A DNA stretch of 64,000 nucleotides from Candidatus Endonucleibacter bathymodioli (lineage in GTDB: Bacteria; Pseudomonadota; Gammaproteobacteria; Pseudomonadales; Endozoicomonadaceae): positions 39,988 through 103,987 of the forward strand of contig JASXSV010000012.1 in assembly GCA_030674915.1 (NCBI GenBank), given 5' to 3'. Position 1 is the first letter of the stretch; each line of letters begins with the position of its first letter. A program made the translations under genes and the position numbers. A model generated the notes under the pieces. The model did no database searches. It was not told the origin of the DNA and saw only the letters and a list, made by a program, of their open reading frames with translations. This document shows, piece after piece, positions 10,601 through 18,308 of the stretch.

Positions 10601-11583
10601 ATGACGATAGGGGTTCAACAGTAACAACCATAGGTGACATTCCAGGTAAGTATGGAATGTTCCATATGCAAGCCGATGGTAAATATACTTATGATCTTGA
10701 TAATACAAACCCAGCAGTTCAAGCGCTTAACAAAGGTGAATCATTACCAGATCCAATACCCTATAAGATCACAGATATAGCAGGAAATACATCACCAGCA
10801 ACACTGACAATAATCATTGCAGGAGTAGGCGTAGCGCCACCGCCACCGCCACCAACGTCAACAGCGACGACAACAACTACTGCCGCGATGATCAGCGGAA
10901 ACGTTTTGGGTAACGATGATCATGCGCAGGGTGGAATAGTAGTGGCAATTACGCCGTTGGTAACTTCTCATGGGGTTTACACATTAGATAAAGATGGTTC
11001 ATATACCTTTACCGTTGATCAACAGGCTTCCAAAAATATTGCAGCAGGAGCCCATGAAGAAGATACGCTTACCTATGAAGTTACAGATGCAGCAGGAAAC
11101 ACAGCCTCTGCGATGTTAACAACTAGTATTAATGCTGATGGTGCTATGTATAACATTATTAATGCAGCGCATGATGCACCAGCTGAAGCACGTGATGTAC
11201 TTGATTTTGATATAAGCGTAAGAGATGAAATGCATTCTTTTTCATTACCGGTTCATGATAATGCGATGCTAAATCTTGATAACATAGAGCACCATTTAGA
11301 AAACGCAAAAACGGCAGAACCACCGGCTGCGCATGATGCTTTGGCCATTGCCGCAACACTTATCAATGATGCTCAAGAAAGCTCAAAAGATGCGCCTATT
11401 ATTAAAGCCGTTGAAAACAAAGAAGGAAAAACCCACGTCTCGAATCCTAATGCTCCAACTATAGAACATGGAGGAGATCATACTCACGATACATCAACTA
11501 GGACTGTTGAATTTGCTGGTGATAATCATCACAAGCAAGATAGTCACAATGATAATCATGATGATGGTACAGGATTAACATAG
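4666..11583 (+). CDS. Giant VCBS/Ig-repeat adhesin, type I secretion substrate (LapA/BapA-like)
   Basis: A 2305-residue surface adhesin. The first roughly 70 residues (SEGDTFVRDASGNLTLVKSG, QGDQQTVSINT) resemble the N-terminal retention module of LapA-type adhesins. From about residue 190 to 2055 a unit of about 337 residues recurs: a bacterial Ig-like domain (KPEIVG, IPFSKVDILENG, LPDGxHTLTA), a VCBS domain (NVLxNDD, GKYGT, YTYDLDN, DPVNYTIKDAAGNT, ITGTNDAP) and a second VCBS-like domain (VVGTLKAVDVDKGDTHTFAV, TGAYTF). I count six Ig and six first-type VCBS copies. A Pro6 linker (about 2060) and one more VCBS copy follow. The last 30 residues are rich in His and Asp. I see no GGxGxDxLx RTX nonapeptides, which is unusual for the class. 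The three exporter genes directly downstream support T1SS export and a role in adhesion or biofilm. No LapG-type Ala-Ala-Gly cleavage site and no lapD/lapG are evident. Confidence 0.93.
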   Translation: MKSYTVVASEGDTFVRDASGNLTLVKSGDVLPETAIVEKGENSHLVLQGDQQTVSINTTSGVPLSSLLENTNAYSVEDPSSSATMRSDNAAVAPDDVSRVNNSSNQVVVEDEEEILSDVHRPAEVVELNTLNINVNHGELGAAERMASGNKLVDEQARNILNDVVGGDAVTIGLSSTSNSGGPGHDNLTNKRKPEIVGHTAIPFSKVDILENGKVIGHTVSDKNGNYSVTEPLPDGVHTLTAQATALTALTHVTSSPLTITVDTTINAQDDTNTATEDQALGVTSGNVLDNDDKDGTVVTTTGDIKGKYGTFHMQTDGKYTYDLDNTNPAVQALAEGATLPDPVNYTIKDAAGNTGTAKLTITITGTNDAPSLKVDQTTNVVGTLKAVDVDKGDTHTFAVVNGAGNYGTLTVDKTTGAYTFASNTNISGMHLDPVSGKYTGEVCFEVKVTDNHRATQSKFITFTSEAVLTQTKPNALPTITTSVPGVPVVTDHKPTIIPGTVSNAVTIDLSKKTDSGNSDHDNLTNITKPEITGKTDIPFSKIDILENGKPIAYAISDKDGHYKIVVPQPLPDGLHTLTAIAVAPSVTTPVKSGDLDLTIDTDVKATDDTNTAREDQGPAETSGNVLTNDDAGSKVTTTGEIKGKYGTVHMTESGHYIYILDNTNPAVQALAEGEKLPDPVNYGIKDAAGNTATAKLTITITGTNDAPDLIVHHTSNVVGTLKAVDVDKGDTHTFAVVNGTGNYGTLTVHPKTGAYTFASNKNISGMHLDPVSGKYTGEVFFEVKVTDNHRATQSKFITFTSEAVLTQTKPNALPTITTSVPGVPVVTDHKPTITPGTVSNAVTIDLSKGTDSGNSDQDKITNIKHPEVIGKTDIPFSKVDIVENGHPIAHAISDEHGHYKIIVPQPLPDGPHTLTAIAVAPSVTTPVKSGDLDLTIDTDVKATDDTNTATEDQGPAETGGNVLTNDDAGSKVTTTGEIKGKYGTVHMTESGHYIYTLDNTNPAVQALAVGEKLPDPVNYTIKDAAGNTATAKLTITITGTNDTPSLKVDQTTHIEGILKAVDVDKIDTHTFAVVNGTGNYGTLTVHPKTGAYTFKSNKNISGMHLDPVSGKYTGEVFFEVKVTDNHRATQSKFITFTSEAVLTQTKPNALPTITTSVPGVPVVTDHKPTITPGTVSNAVTIDLSKGTDSGNSDQDKITNIKHPEVIGKTDIPFSKVEIVENGHPIAHAISDEHGHYKIIVPQPLPDGPHTLTAIAVAPSVTTPVKSGDLDLTIDTDVKATDDTNTATEDQALGVTSGNVLDNDDKDGTVVTTTGPIPGKYGMVHMQADGKYTYDLDNKNPAVQALAVGEKLPDPVNYTIKDAAGNTATAKLTITITGTNDTPSLKVDQTTHIEGILKAVDVDKIDTHTFAVVNGEGNYGRLTVEKTTGSYTFSSNTNVLGMHLDPVSGKYTGEVCFEVKVTDNHGATQSKFITFTSEAVLTETTPNMPPAITTSVPGAPVVTDIKPVITRGTVSNAVTIDLSKATDSGISDQDKITNIQQPEIFGKTDIPFSKIEILENRKTIAHAISDEYGNYKITVPQPLPDGTHTLTAIAVAPSVIRSVKSGNLDLTIDTDVKATDDTNTATEDQALGVTSGNVLGNDDKDGTVVTNTGDIKGNYGTVHMQANGDYTYDLDNTKSAVQALAEGVILLDPVNYTIKDAAGNTATAKLTITITGTNDAPSLKVDPTTHIVGTLKAVDVDKGDTHTFAVVDGKGNYGNLTVHPKTGAYTFTSNTNISGMHFDSASGKYTGKVFFEVKVTDNHGATQSKFITFTSEAVLTETTPNMPPTITTSVPKEPDVTDAKPVITPSTVSNSVTIDLSKATDSGISDQDKITNIPNPEIIGKTYVPFSKIEILENGHAIAQAISNAARDYKIAVPLPLADGTHTLTAMAVAPSVTTTVKSGPLDLKIDTIINAGHDVDSATEGQAAGATQGDVLANDDRGSTVTTIGDIPGKYGMFHMQADGKYTYDLDNTNPAVQALNKGESLPDPIPYKITDIAGNTSPATLTIIIAGVGVAPPPPPPTSTATTTTTAAMISGNVLGNDDHAQGGIVVAITPLVTSHGVYTLDKDGSYTFTVDQQASKNIAAGAHEEDTLTYEVTDAAGNTASAMLTTSINADGAMYNIINAAHDAPAEARDVLDFDISVRDEMHSFSLPVHDNAMLNLDNIEHHLENAKTAEPPAAHDALAIAATLINDAQESSKDAPIIKAVENKEGKTHVSNPNAPTIEHGGDHTHDTSTRTVEFAGDNHHKQDSHNDNHDDGTGLT
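5220..10860 (+). repeat. About 1011-bp tandem repeat array inside the adhesin gene
   Basis: The Ig-plus-VCBS unit repeats at DNA level with a period of about 1011 bp. For example, an identical stretch of the second VCBS-like domain lies near 5959, 6970 and 7981, and there the copies differ by only a few bases. Units 5 and 6 (from about 9280) are more diverged. This array is prone to unequal recombination and to assembly collapse, so the true copy number in a population may vary. Confidence 0.93.
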
Positions 11584-11669
11584 TGATCTTTTAAATGATC
11601 AGAAAAAATATGAAATAGTTTAAGGTCTATAAATTTAGGTTGTCTCTAAAATTGAGAATAGGAATAAAT

Positions 11670-13817
11670 ATGAGTGAGTGGGAGGGATTAGATAAAGAGG
11701 ATGTTCGCTTTGATCCACTGCTGGATGGTTTAATCTTATTGACTTATTTAATGGGTGCGCCTTATGCAAGAGATGCACTTACTGCGGGTCTGCCTATTGA
11801 AGCTGGGAAACTGGATGCAAAAAACTTTGCTACTGCGGCAGAAAGAGCTGGGTTAAGTACACGCTTATTTAAGCGTGATTTAGATTCTTTATCTGACTTG
11901 ACACTGCCTGCACTAGCCTTGTTGAATGGGAAGCAAGTGGCGATTATTTTAGCGATTGATAAAGATAAAAAATGCTATTCCATTATGCGTCCAGAAACAG
12001 GTAAGTCAGAAGAAATAGTTTCTTTTGAAAATTTAGAGAAGGAATATTTAGGTTATGTGTATTTAATTAAGAAACATCACAGGTTTGATGGGCGTCAAGA
12101 AGATACTCTTAATATAAAAGTAAATCATTGGTTTTGGGGGGCGTTAGCGAAATCATGGAAGATATATAAAGATGTGCTTTTAGTTTCTGTGCTGGTTAAT
12201 TTGATTGTGCTTGCTGCGCCACTGTACACTCGTAATGTTTACGATAGAGTTATTCCTAACAATGCTATGGACACACTATGGACTTTCACTATAGGAGTGT
12301 TTATTGCTTATACCTTTGATCTTTTCTTACGTATTATAAGAGCTTATTTTTTAGATCTTGCAGGGAAAAAAAGCGATGTAATGTTATCGGCACTTATTTT
12401 CGAAAAAGTGCAAGCTAGCGAACTAGGCGTTAGACCAAAATCGGTAGGCACCTTTTCTAAACAATTAACTGATTTTGATTCTATTCGAGATATGATCACC
12501 TCAAGTACGATGACATTACTGATAGATTTGCCTTTTACGCTGCTATTTTTATTTGTTATATATTTGATTGGGAGTACTTTGGTGTTTGTGCCGATAGTGG
12601 CTATGATATTTATTTTGCTTTTTAGTATTTATGCACATAACGCAATGAAGTACACCGTTGAACAAACATATAAGGCATCTGCAGAAAAAAATGGTTTGTT
12701 GTATGAAACGCTTTCATCACCTGAATCAGTCAAAGCCTACAATATGCAGTCGCGGAATCAAAAGAAATGGGAGGATGTTACTGGAGAAATTTCAGGTTGG
12801 AGTATTAAAACTAAAATGCTTTCTACAGCGGTTGGTTCGTGGTCAAACTATGTTCAACAAATAGCTACTGTTGCCTCCGTTGTGCTTGGCGTTTATTTAA
12901 TTAGCGATGCAAAGCTTACTATGGGTGGATTAATTGCCGTTTCTATGCTTTTAGGACGAACTATTGCACCAATGCGCCAAGTTGCTTCACTCGTTACGCG
13001 TCTTCATGGTGCAAAAGAGGCATTTGCGTCTTTGGATAAATTAATGGCAAATCCAGTAGAGATTGATAAAGAAAAAACCTATTTACAAAAAGATAAACTT
13101 GATGGTGGTTTTGAATTTAAAGAGGTGGATTTTGCATATCCTGAAGCTGGTATCCTAGCATTACATAATATTAGTTTTACAATTAAACCTGGAGAAAAAG
13201 TAGGTGTGCTAGGGCGAATTGGATCAGGTAAGTCAACATTAGGGAAATTATTGTTGAGATTTTATCTGCCAAGTAAAGGCGCTATTTATGTAGACGGCAA
13301 GGATATTAATCAGCTTAGCCCTCACGTATTACGAAAAAACATTGGCTATATACCGCAGCACGTACATCTTTTCTTTGGCACGATAAAAGATAATATAAAA
13401 ATTGGGGTGGAATATATCGACGATGCAAGAGTACAAATGGTGGCTGAAATGGCAGGTGTCACTGACTTTACAGATAAACATCCGAAGGGGTTAGATATGG
13501 TAGTAGGAGAAATGGGGCAAAACCTTTCTGGTGGACAGCGGCAGTTAGTTGCTTTGGCAAGAGCATTAATTTTGTTCCCTAAAATATTGATTATGGATGA
13601 GCCTAGTTCTAGCATGGATCAAGCTAGTGAGAAAATATTGTTAGATCGTTTAAAACATATTGTGAAAGACCGTACTCTCATTATTGCGACGCATAGAGCT
13701 TCACTGCTAGCATTGGTTGATAATTTAATGGTCATTGAATCAGGTCAGCTGGTTGCGTTTGGGAGTAAGGCTGACGTGAAGGCACAACTTAATAAGCAGC
13801 CAGGAAGTACATTATGA
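11670..13817 (+). CDS. Type I secretion ABC transporter, permease/ATPase (LapB/HlyB-type)
   Basis: A 715-residue inner-membrane exporter subunit, expected to power export of the upstream adhesin. Residues 1-140 form a C39-peptidase-like domain without a recognisable catalytic Cys, as in HlyB/LapB proteins that export uncleaved substrates. A six-helix membrane domain follows (VLLVSVLVNLIVLAAPLY, FTLLFLFVIYLIG). The nucleotide-binding domain has Walker A (GRIGSGKST), the signature LSGGQRQ, Walker B (ILIMDEPSS) and the H-loop (IATHR). An in-frame TTG at 11640 extends the frame, but ATG 11670 has AGGAA at a proper distance. It starts 86 bp after the adhesin and overlaps the next gene by 4 bp (ATGA), so the genes are very likely co-transcribed and translationally coupled. 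Confidence 0.95.
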   Translation: MSEWEGLDKEDVRFDPLLDGLILLTYLMGAPYARDALTAGLPIEAGKLDAKNFATAAERAGLSTRLFKRDLDSLSDLTLPALALLNGKQVAIILAIDKDKKCYSIMRPETGKSEEIVSFENLEKEYLGYVYLIKKHHRFDGRQEDTLNIKVNHWFWGALAKSWKIYKDVLLVSVLVNLIVLAAPLYTRNVYDRVIPNNAMDTLWTFTIGVFIAYTFDLFLRIIRAYFLDLAGKKSDVMLSALIFEKVQASELGVRPKSVGTFSKQLTDFDSIRDMITSSTMTLLIDLPFTLLFLFVIYLIGSTLVFVPIVAMIFILLFSIYAHNAMKYTVEQTYKASAEKNGLLYETLSSPESVKAYNMQSRNQKKWEDVTGEISGWSIKTKMLSTAVGSWSNYVQQIATVASVVLGVYLISDAKLTMGGLIAVSMLLGRTIAPMRQVASLVTRLHGAKEAFASLDKLMANPVEIDKEKTYLQKDKLDGGFEFKEVDFAYPEAGILALHNISFTIKPGEKVGVLGRIGSGKSTLGKLLLRFYLPSKGAIYVDGKDINQLSPHVLRKNIGYIPQHVHLFFGTIKDNIKIGVEYIDDARVQMVAEMAGVTDFTDKHPKGLDMVVGEMGQNLSGGQRQLVALARALILFPKILIMDEPSSSMDQASEKILLDRLKHIVKDRTLIIATHRASLLALVDNLMVIESGQLVAFGSKADVKAQLNKQPGSTL

Positions 13818-15184
13818 GCTGGTTAACACAAGCAAGAGTTTTTTTCTCAGAAATAAAAATGGCTAAAAACTCAGAAGAAAACGAAGTGGATGTCGTGCAC
13901 AAAGGAGATTTAGAGTTTGTTTCCTCTGCAAGTGAAGCACGTTTATTAGCGGTTCCTCAAGGGGCTTCTTTCTTAATAATTTTGGCAGTGTTTGCCACAA
14001 TAGCACTTATTTTATGGGCGTCAATCATGGAGGTAGATGAAATAGCTAAGGCGCATGGAAAGGTTATACCTTCTAAACACGTTCAATTAATACAAAGCCT
14101 TGAAGGGGGAATTGTAAAGGAAATAAATGTGATTGAAGGGCAAGCCGTACAGGTAGGAGACGTGCTTGTTGTTATTGATGATGTTTATGCTCAGTCTGAT
14201 GTAGATGAAAATGCTAATTCTTATAATGCTCTTTTAGCTAGATTTGTCTCTTTGACTGCCAGACTTAAAAATAAGGAGTCCGTAGAATTTCCTGAAGAAT
14301 TGCAAAGTCATGTCAAAATTATTACACAGGAGAGAGAGAGGTTTAATGCTAGACGTCATAAGGATGAATCGGAAATTTTAGAACTTGAATTTTCTATTAA
14401 GCAAAAGCATCAAGAGTATGAGTCAGCAGTAAGCGAAAAAAGAGCGCAAGACGCAAATTATAAATTATCTGTACAGGAAATGGTGCTTAATGAACCACTA
14501 CTTAAAAGTGGAGCCATATCTAAAGTTGAATATTTACATATTAGGCAGAAGACTAATGAGTCTCTGTCCAGATTGAATCATGCTAATAATAATGTGCCTA
14601 AAATGCAAGCATCTTTAAGTGAAGCAATGCAAAAAAGAGAATCTTATATACATGAAGCTAAGTATCAGGATGAAAAAGAGCGTAATGAGCTTCAAGCCAA
14701 ACTAAATACCATGAGTTCTAAAGGTGTTTCACTTCAAGCCAAACTGAGTCATTCTGTTATAAGTTCACCAGTTGTAGGGATAGTTAAAAAAATAAACTTT
14801 AATACAGTAGGTGGAGTAATTCGCTCGGGAATGGACATAATGGAAATAGTGCCAACGGATGACAAATTACTTATTGAAGTAGAAGTTAAGCCCAAAGATA
14901 TTGGATTTATTAGTGCGGGGTTGCCAGCTGTAGTTAAAGTCACTGCATTTGACTTTAGCACGTATGGAGGGTTGGAAGGCGTTGTGACGTTTATTAGCGC
15001 TGATACTATTACAGATAAAAAAGGGAATAGCTTTTACCTATCACGCATTCGTACGAAAAGTAATATTTTGAAAGATAAAAACAATGAAGAGCATGCTATT
15101 ATTCCTGGAATGAAAACTGAGGTTCGTATAGTTTTAGATAAGAAAAGTATTTTATCTTACATCCTAAATCCTATGTTGAAATAG
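13814..15184 (+). CDS. HlyD-family type I secretion membrane fusion protein (LapC-like)
   Basis: A 456-residue periplasmic adaptor that links the ABC protein to the outer-membrane channel. One membrane segment lies at about residues 50-75 (FLIILAVFATIALILWAS). A biotinyl-lipoyl-like half motif follows (IQSLEGGIVKEINVIEGQAV). A long coiled coil, rich in Glu, Lys and Gln, covers about residues 130-320. The second half motif is VISSPVVGIVKKI, followed by the conserved C-terminal beta domain (EVKPKDIGFI, IPGMKTEVRI). Length and layout match the HlyD family. The start codon overlaps the stop of the ATPase gene. Confidence 0.95.
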   Translation: MSWLTQARVFFSEIKMAKNSEENEVDVVHKGDLEFVSSASEARLLAVPQGASFLIILAVFATIALILWASIMEVDEIAKAHGKVIPSKHVQLIQSLEGGIVKEINVIEGQAVQVGDVLVVIDDVYAQSDVDENANSYNALLARFVSLTARLKNKESVEFPEELQSHVKIITQERERFNARRHKDESEILELEFSIKQKHQEYESAVSEKRAQDANYKLSVQEMVLNEPLLKSGAISKVEYLHIRQKTNESLSRLNHANNNVPKMQASLSEAMQKRESYIHEAKYQDEKERNELQAKLNTMSSKGVSLQAKLSHSVISSPVVGIVKKINFNTVGGVIRSGMDIMEIVPTDDKLLIEVEVKPKDIGFISAGLPAVVKVTAFDFSTYGGLEGVVTFISADTITDKKGNSFYLSRIRTKSNILKDKNNEEHAIIPGMKTEVRIVLDKKSILSYILNPMLK

Positions 15185-15678
15185 AATATAATAGGGTTTA
15201 AATGCTGGGCTGGAGCCATCGCCCAATCATTTGATGGTATTGAAGGCTCACGAAACTGGGTGACCACTATGTCCGATATTACAATAAAGAACACCGATAC
15301 ATAGAGAAATGAAATTCCTGAGGTTCAATAATCTGCAAGGGTTATTCTGAAACTCTCATGAGTAACAGGCAAATGTCGCAATGAAATGATTCTATTTGAG
15401 TAGAGGAGGTGATGGTATTGGTATGCATTGGCTGTCAATTTAGTATGAATCATTTTCATTAGGAATTCACGATATAGGGGAATCAAATGAATATATTGTC
15501 TGGATAAAACACCCTCATTACAATCACATGGTGATTAATGTTATTTAATGAAGGCCTGTTTTGAGCATTTGTTATTGGCAGTTGTCTAATAATTATTTGT
15601 CATTACATATTTATAAAATTTATGTTTCCGGTTATGTTGGAATAACGTATCGGTTTATTTATGTGCTAAGGAGTGAAA
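15185..15678. other. Intergenic gap within the T1SS cluster
   Basis: About 490 bp between the adaptor and TolC-like genes with no recognisable gene. Its size suggests that the channel gene has its own promoter. The motif CTCATGAGTAACAGG near 15356 also occurs near 205. I see no clear terminator or known repeat. Confidence 0.45.
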
Positions 15679-17067
15679 ATGATTACAATTAAGAGCATGG
15701 TTGATAAGGCAAGTATTTGTATTTTATGTTGTAGTGCAACAGTACATGCCATAACTCTGGAGCAGTCGTTATTTGATACATTACAAAGTAGCCCAGATAT
15801 GGCCGAGGCTATTCAGCAGTATTATGCGGCTAAGTCAGACAAAAACATTGCCGTAGGTGGTTTTTTACCTAGGTTAGACTTGTTTGCGGATGCGGGTGTA
15901 GAAGATATTGATAGAAACAATATGAAGGACACCCATAGAGACAGAACTAGTGCAAAGCTTAGACTGTCAATACCTGTATTTAAAGGTTTTGCAAATGTGA
16001 ATGCACACGATCGTGCATCTGCCGCAATGATGTCGAGTTACTACAAAAGCATGTCTCAAGCAGAAATGATCGCATTAAACCTCACGAAGTGCTATATCGA
16101 TGTATTAAAATCGACAGATGTCGTTGTGATGTCGGAAGAGAATCTGGTGCATCATCAAAGAACATACGATCTAATTCTTAAACGAGCTAATCAAGGGGTT
16201 TCAAATCAAGCAGATTTATCACAAATAAAAAGCCGGTTAGCAAGATCAAGAGCAAATATGGTTTCGGCAAGAAGCAATTATCATAATACGAAAATTAGCT
16301 ATAGGCAAGTCACTGGAGTTTTTCCAAAGCAGTTGAATAGGCCTAAAGTTGATAGTAATTATATACCTAAGAGCAGCGAACAAGTGATCGAGTTGGCTTT
16401 TGCAAATCATCAAGTACTACGTTCCAGTAAGTGTAATGTAGATGCATATACGTCGGCTTCTAAAGAAAAAAGTGCTCACTATTACCCAAACTTTGATGTT
16501 GTGGCAGACATGACATGGAAAGATGATGTTGCAGGATTTAGGGGGCGTGAAAAGGAATGGCGTATTTTGCTAGAAATGAAGTGGAACTTATTTGCTGGAG
16601 GCCAAGAAAGTTCAGCTCACAAAAAAGCACTTTCTCAAGAAGAAGCTGGTAGAATGAAATTAAATAGTGTGATGAGAGAAGTTAAAGGCAATGCTGAGGC
16701 TTCTTGGACGGCTTATGAGTATTTAAAGAAAGAGCAAATTTTTCTAGAAGAATATGTAGAACAAACCGCAAAAACTGAAAAGCTCTATGAACAGCAATTT
16801 AAAGCTGGTAAGCGCTCATTGCTGGATTTACTTGATTCACAAAATGAATTGTTTCAAGCAAGACAAGCTTATGTTGAGGCCGATTATAATTACTTGTATG
16901 CTCAGTATCGTGTTGTGGCGAGTATGAGTTACATTTTAGACGCTTTAAATGTTAATGTTATGAATGGTTTACGCGAGAAAGATACCGAGACCAAGGACAA
17001 GACAAAGACTATGACCAAGACCAAAGCTAAGACCTCTACCAAGGCCACGACCAAGGCCACTATCTGA
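15679..17067 (+). CDS. TolC-family outer-membrane channel for type I secretion (LapE-like)
   Basis: A 462-residue outer-membrane efflux protein, the probable exit duct for the adhesin. A short signal peptide (SICILCCSATVHA) precedes the typical opening ITLEQSLFDTLQSSPDMAEA. The central part is helical with a repeated TolC layout. Conserved points include RLDLFADAGVED, LSIPVFKGF, YDLILKRANQGVSNQADL, WNLFAGGQ and QFKAGKRSLLDLLDSQNELF. ATG 15679 has AAGGAG five bases upstream, so it is preferred over the in-frame GTG at 15673. The C-terminus is odd: about 25 residues of Lys and Thr only, encoded by a degenerate ACCAAG repeat. It follows the ABC and HlyD genes after a gap of about 490 bp. Confidence 0.93.
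   Translation: MITIKSMVDKASICILCCSATVHAITLEQSLFDTLQSSPDMAEAIQQYYAAKSDKNIAVGGFLPRLDLFADAGVEDIDRNNMKDTHRDRTSAKLRLSIPVFKGFANVNAHDRASAAMMSSYYKSMSQAEMIALNLTKCYIDVLKSTDVVVMSEENLVHHQRTYDLILKRANQGVSNQADLSQIKSRLARSRANMVSARSNYHNTKISYRQVTGVFPKQLNRPKVDSNYIPKSSEQVIELAFANHQVLRSSKCNVDAYTSASKEKSAHYYPNFDVVADMTWKDDVAGFRGREKEWRILLEMKWNLFAGGQESSAHKKALSQEEAGRMKLNSVMREVKGNAEASWTAYEYLKKEQIFLEEYVEQTAKTEKLYEQQFKAGKRSLLDLLDSQNELFQARQAYVEADYNYLYAQYRVVASMSYILDALNVNVMNGLREKDTETKDKTKTMTKTKAKTSTKATTKATI
16985..17064 (+). repeat. Degenerate ACCAAG hexamer repeat encoding a Lys/Thr tail
   Basis: The last codons of the TolC-like gene are a run of ACCAAG-like hexamers (ACCAAGGAC, ACCAAGACC, ACCAAGGCC) that encode alternating Thr and Lys with some Ala and Asp. 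The tail lies beyond the conserved family end, so changes in repeat number would alter only a soluble basic extension. Confidence 0.8.
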
Positions 17068-17172
17068 TCAGATAATAAGTCCTTAATAAACAGAAGAATT
17101 ATTGTCTTGTGTTTGAAAACGATAACGTTGATGTATCAACAAAAATAATTTAGTTATGCTAGGTATCTAATT

Positions 17173-17892
17173 ATGAAAATCAAAATTACTTTATGTGTAT
17201 TAGTTATAATCGGCTTAATGTCTGCTTGTACCAAAGGTGTAAAAGATAACAGGAATGAAAGTTTCTCAAGTGGTCTACCGTCAGGAGAGACAAAACCTAT
17301 CAGTAAAGAGTATCCAGCAAATACGCTAAAACTCGAAACTACAGGTTCTCTTGATGATAGTGATCATGACGGTGTGATAGACATGAGAGATAATTGTAAA
17401 ATGTCATCTGATGGCGTTGAAGTTGATAATAATGGCTGTGAAATGTCATACGACAAAATAACAAGTATTAATATTGGCATACAATTTGACACCAGTAGCT
17501 CAGTAGTTAAAAAGGAATACTATAAAAAAATAGAGGATATTGCAGAGATACACAAAACTTTTGATAATAATATAATACTTATTGAAGGTCATACCGATAG
17601 CACAGGTACAGATAAGATAAATATAGCTTTATCAAAAGAGAGAGCGGAAGTTGTGGCGCTAATTTTAGTTAATAAATTCGGGGTTAAGAAAAATGAGTTA
17701 TTAATTACGGGCTTTTCTGGTGATATGCCTGTTGCAAGTAATAAGACTGCCGAGGGGCGTGCACAAAATCGGCGCATGATAGCACGTTTTGCATCCAAGA
17801 AAAGAATAATGAAAAAGACATGGAATATTTGGACAATGGAATTAGGAAGTAAAAAAAGTGAAGTAAGGGAATATTATAAGTTATTAGAATAA
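17173..17892 (+). CDS. OmpA-family lipoprotein
   Basis: A 239-residue outer-membrane lipoprotein. The signal peptide ends in a lipobox (LMSAC, Cys at about residue 19). A thrombospondin type 3-like calcium-binding segment follows (DDSDHDGVIDMRDNC). The C-terminal half is an OmpA peptidoglycan-binding domain: IQFDTSSSVV, IEGHTDSTGTDKINIALSKERAE, and a terminal GRAQNRRM motif. Such proteins are common partners of LapA-type T1SS operons, where they may anchor the complex to the cell wall. It follows the TolC-like gene by 105 bp on the same strand. A Lys-rich tail extends past the domain. Confidence 0.92.
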   Translation: MKIKITLCVLVIIGLMSACTKGVKDNRNESFSSGLPSGETKPISKEYPANTLKLETTGSLDDSDHDGVIDMRDNCKMSSDGVEVDNNGCEMSYDKITSINIGIQFDTSSSVVKKEYYKKIEDIAEIHKTFDNNIILIEGHTDSTGTDKINIALSKERAEVVALILVNKFGVKKNELLITGFSGDMPVASNKTAEGRAQNRRMIARFASKKRIMKKTWNIWTMELGSKKSEVREYYKLLE

Positions 17893-18308
17893 TATTTCAG
17901 TTAAATGAATATGATGCTTTAATAATAGATAATATACGTTAATTATTGGAGTGTCATTATATGACCCAGTATTCATGGTGAATTGAAGACACGGTTCCAT
18001 ATTAAAAAACATCAGGGTCACTTTGTTTAATAGCACGGTACAATACACAGATGTAGAATCTTGCATTGCCTGTAAATAGATACCCCTGATGATTTTAGCA
18101 TGTGGTTATCTTATGACGGCAGTAATACTGTGGGTGTGTATATCTCTTTTCTTTGAATATCTGAGGTTGCTTCTATGTTTTCTGTCCTTAAAGCAAAGTC
18201 TTTAGGTGGACTTATGCCTGAGCTCATCCAACAATTTCATAAGGTGTAATTCATGCTATAAATAAATAGTTTTTATAAGTAAAAATAATATAAGTAAATG
18301 TAATAAAT
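17893..18308. other. Intergenic region between OmpA lipoprotein gene and IS30 element
   Basis: About 415 bp with no supported gene. An open frame of 24 codons at about 18175-18249 (starting MFSVLKAKSLGGL) could be the start of a truncated gene, but I do not recognise it. Confidence 0.4.

Noticed and set aside
18175..18249. 24-codon open frame beginning MFSVLKAK
   Set aside because: Too short and unrecognised; it could be a truncated transposase start but this cannot be shown.
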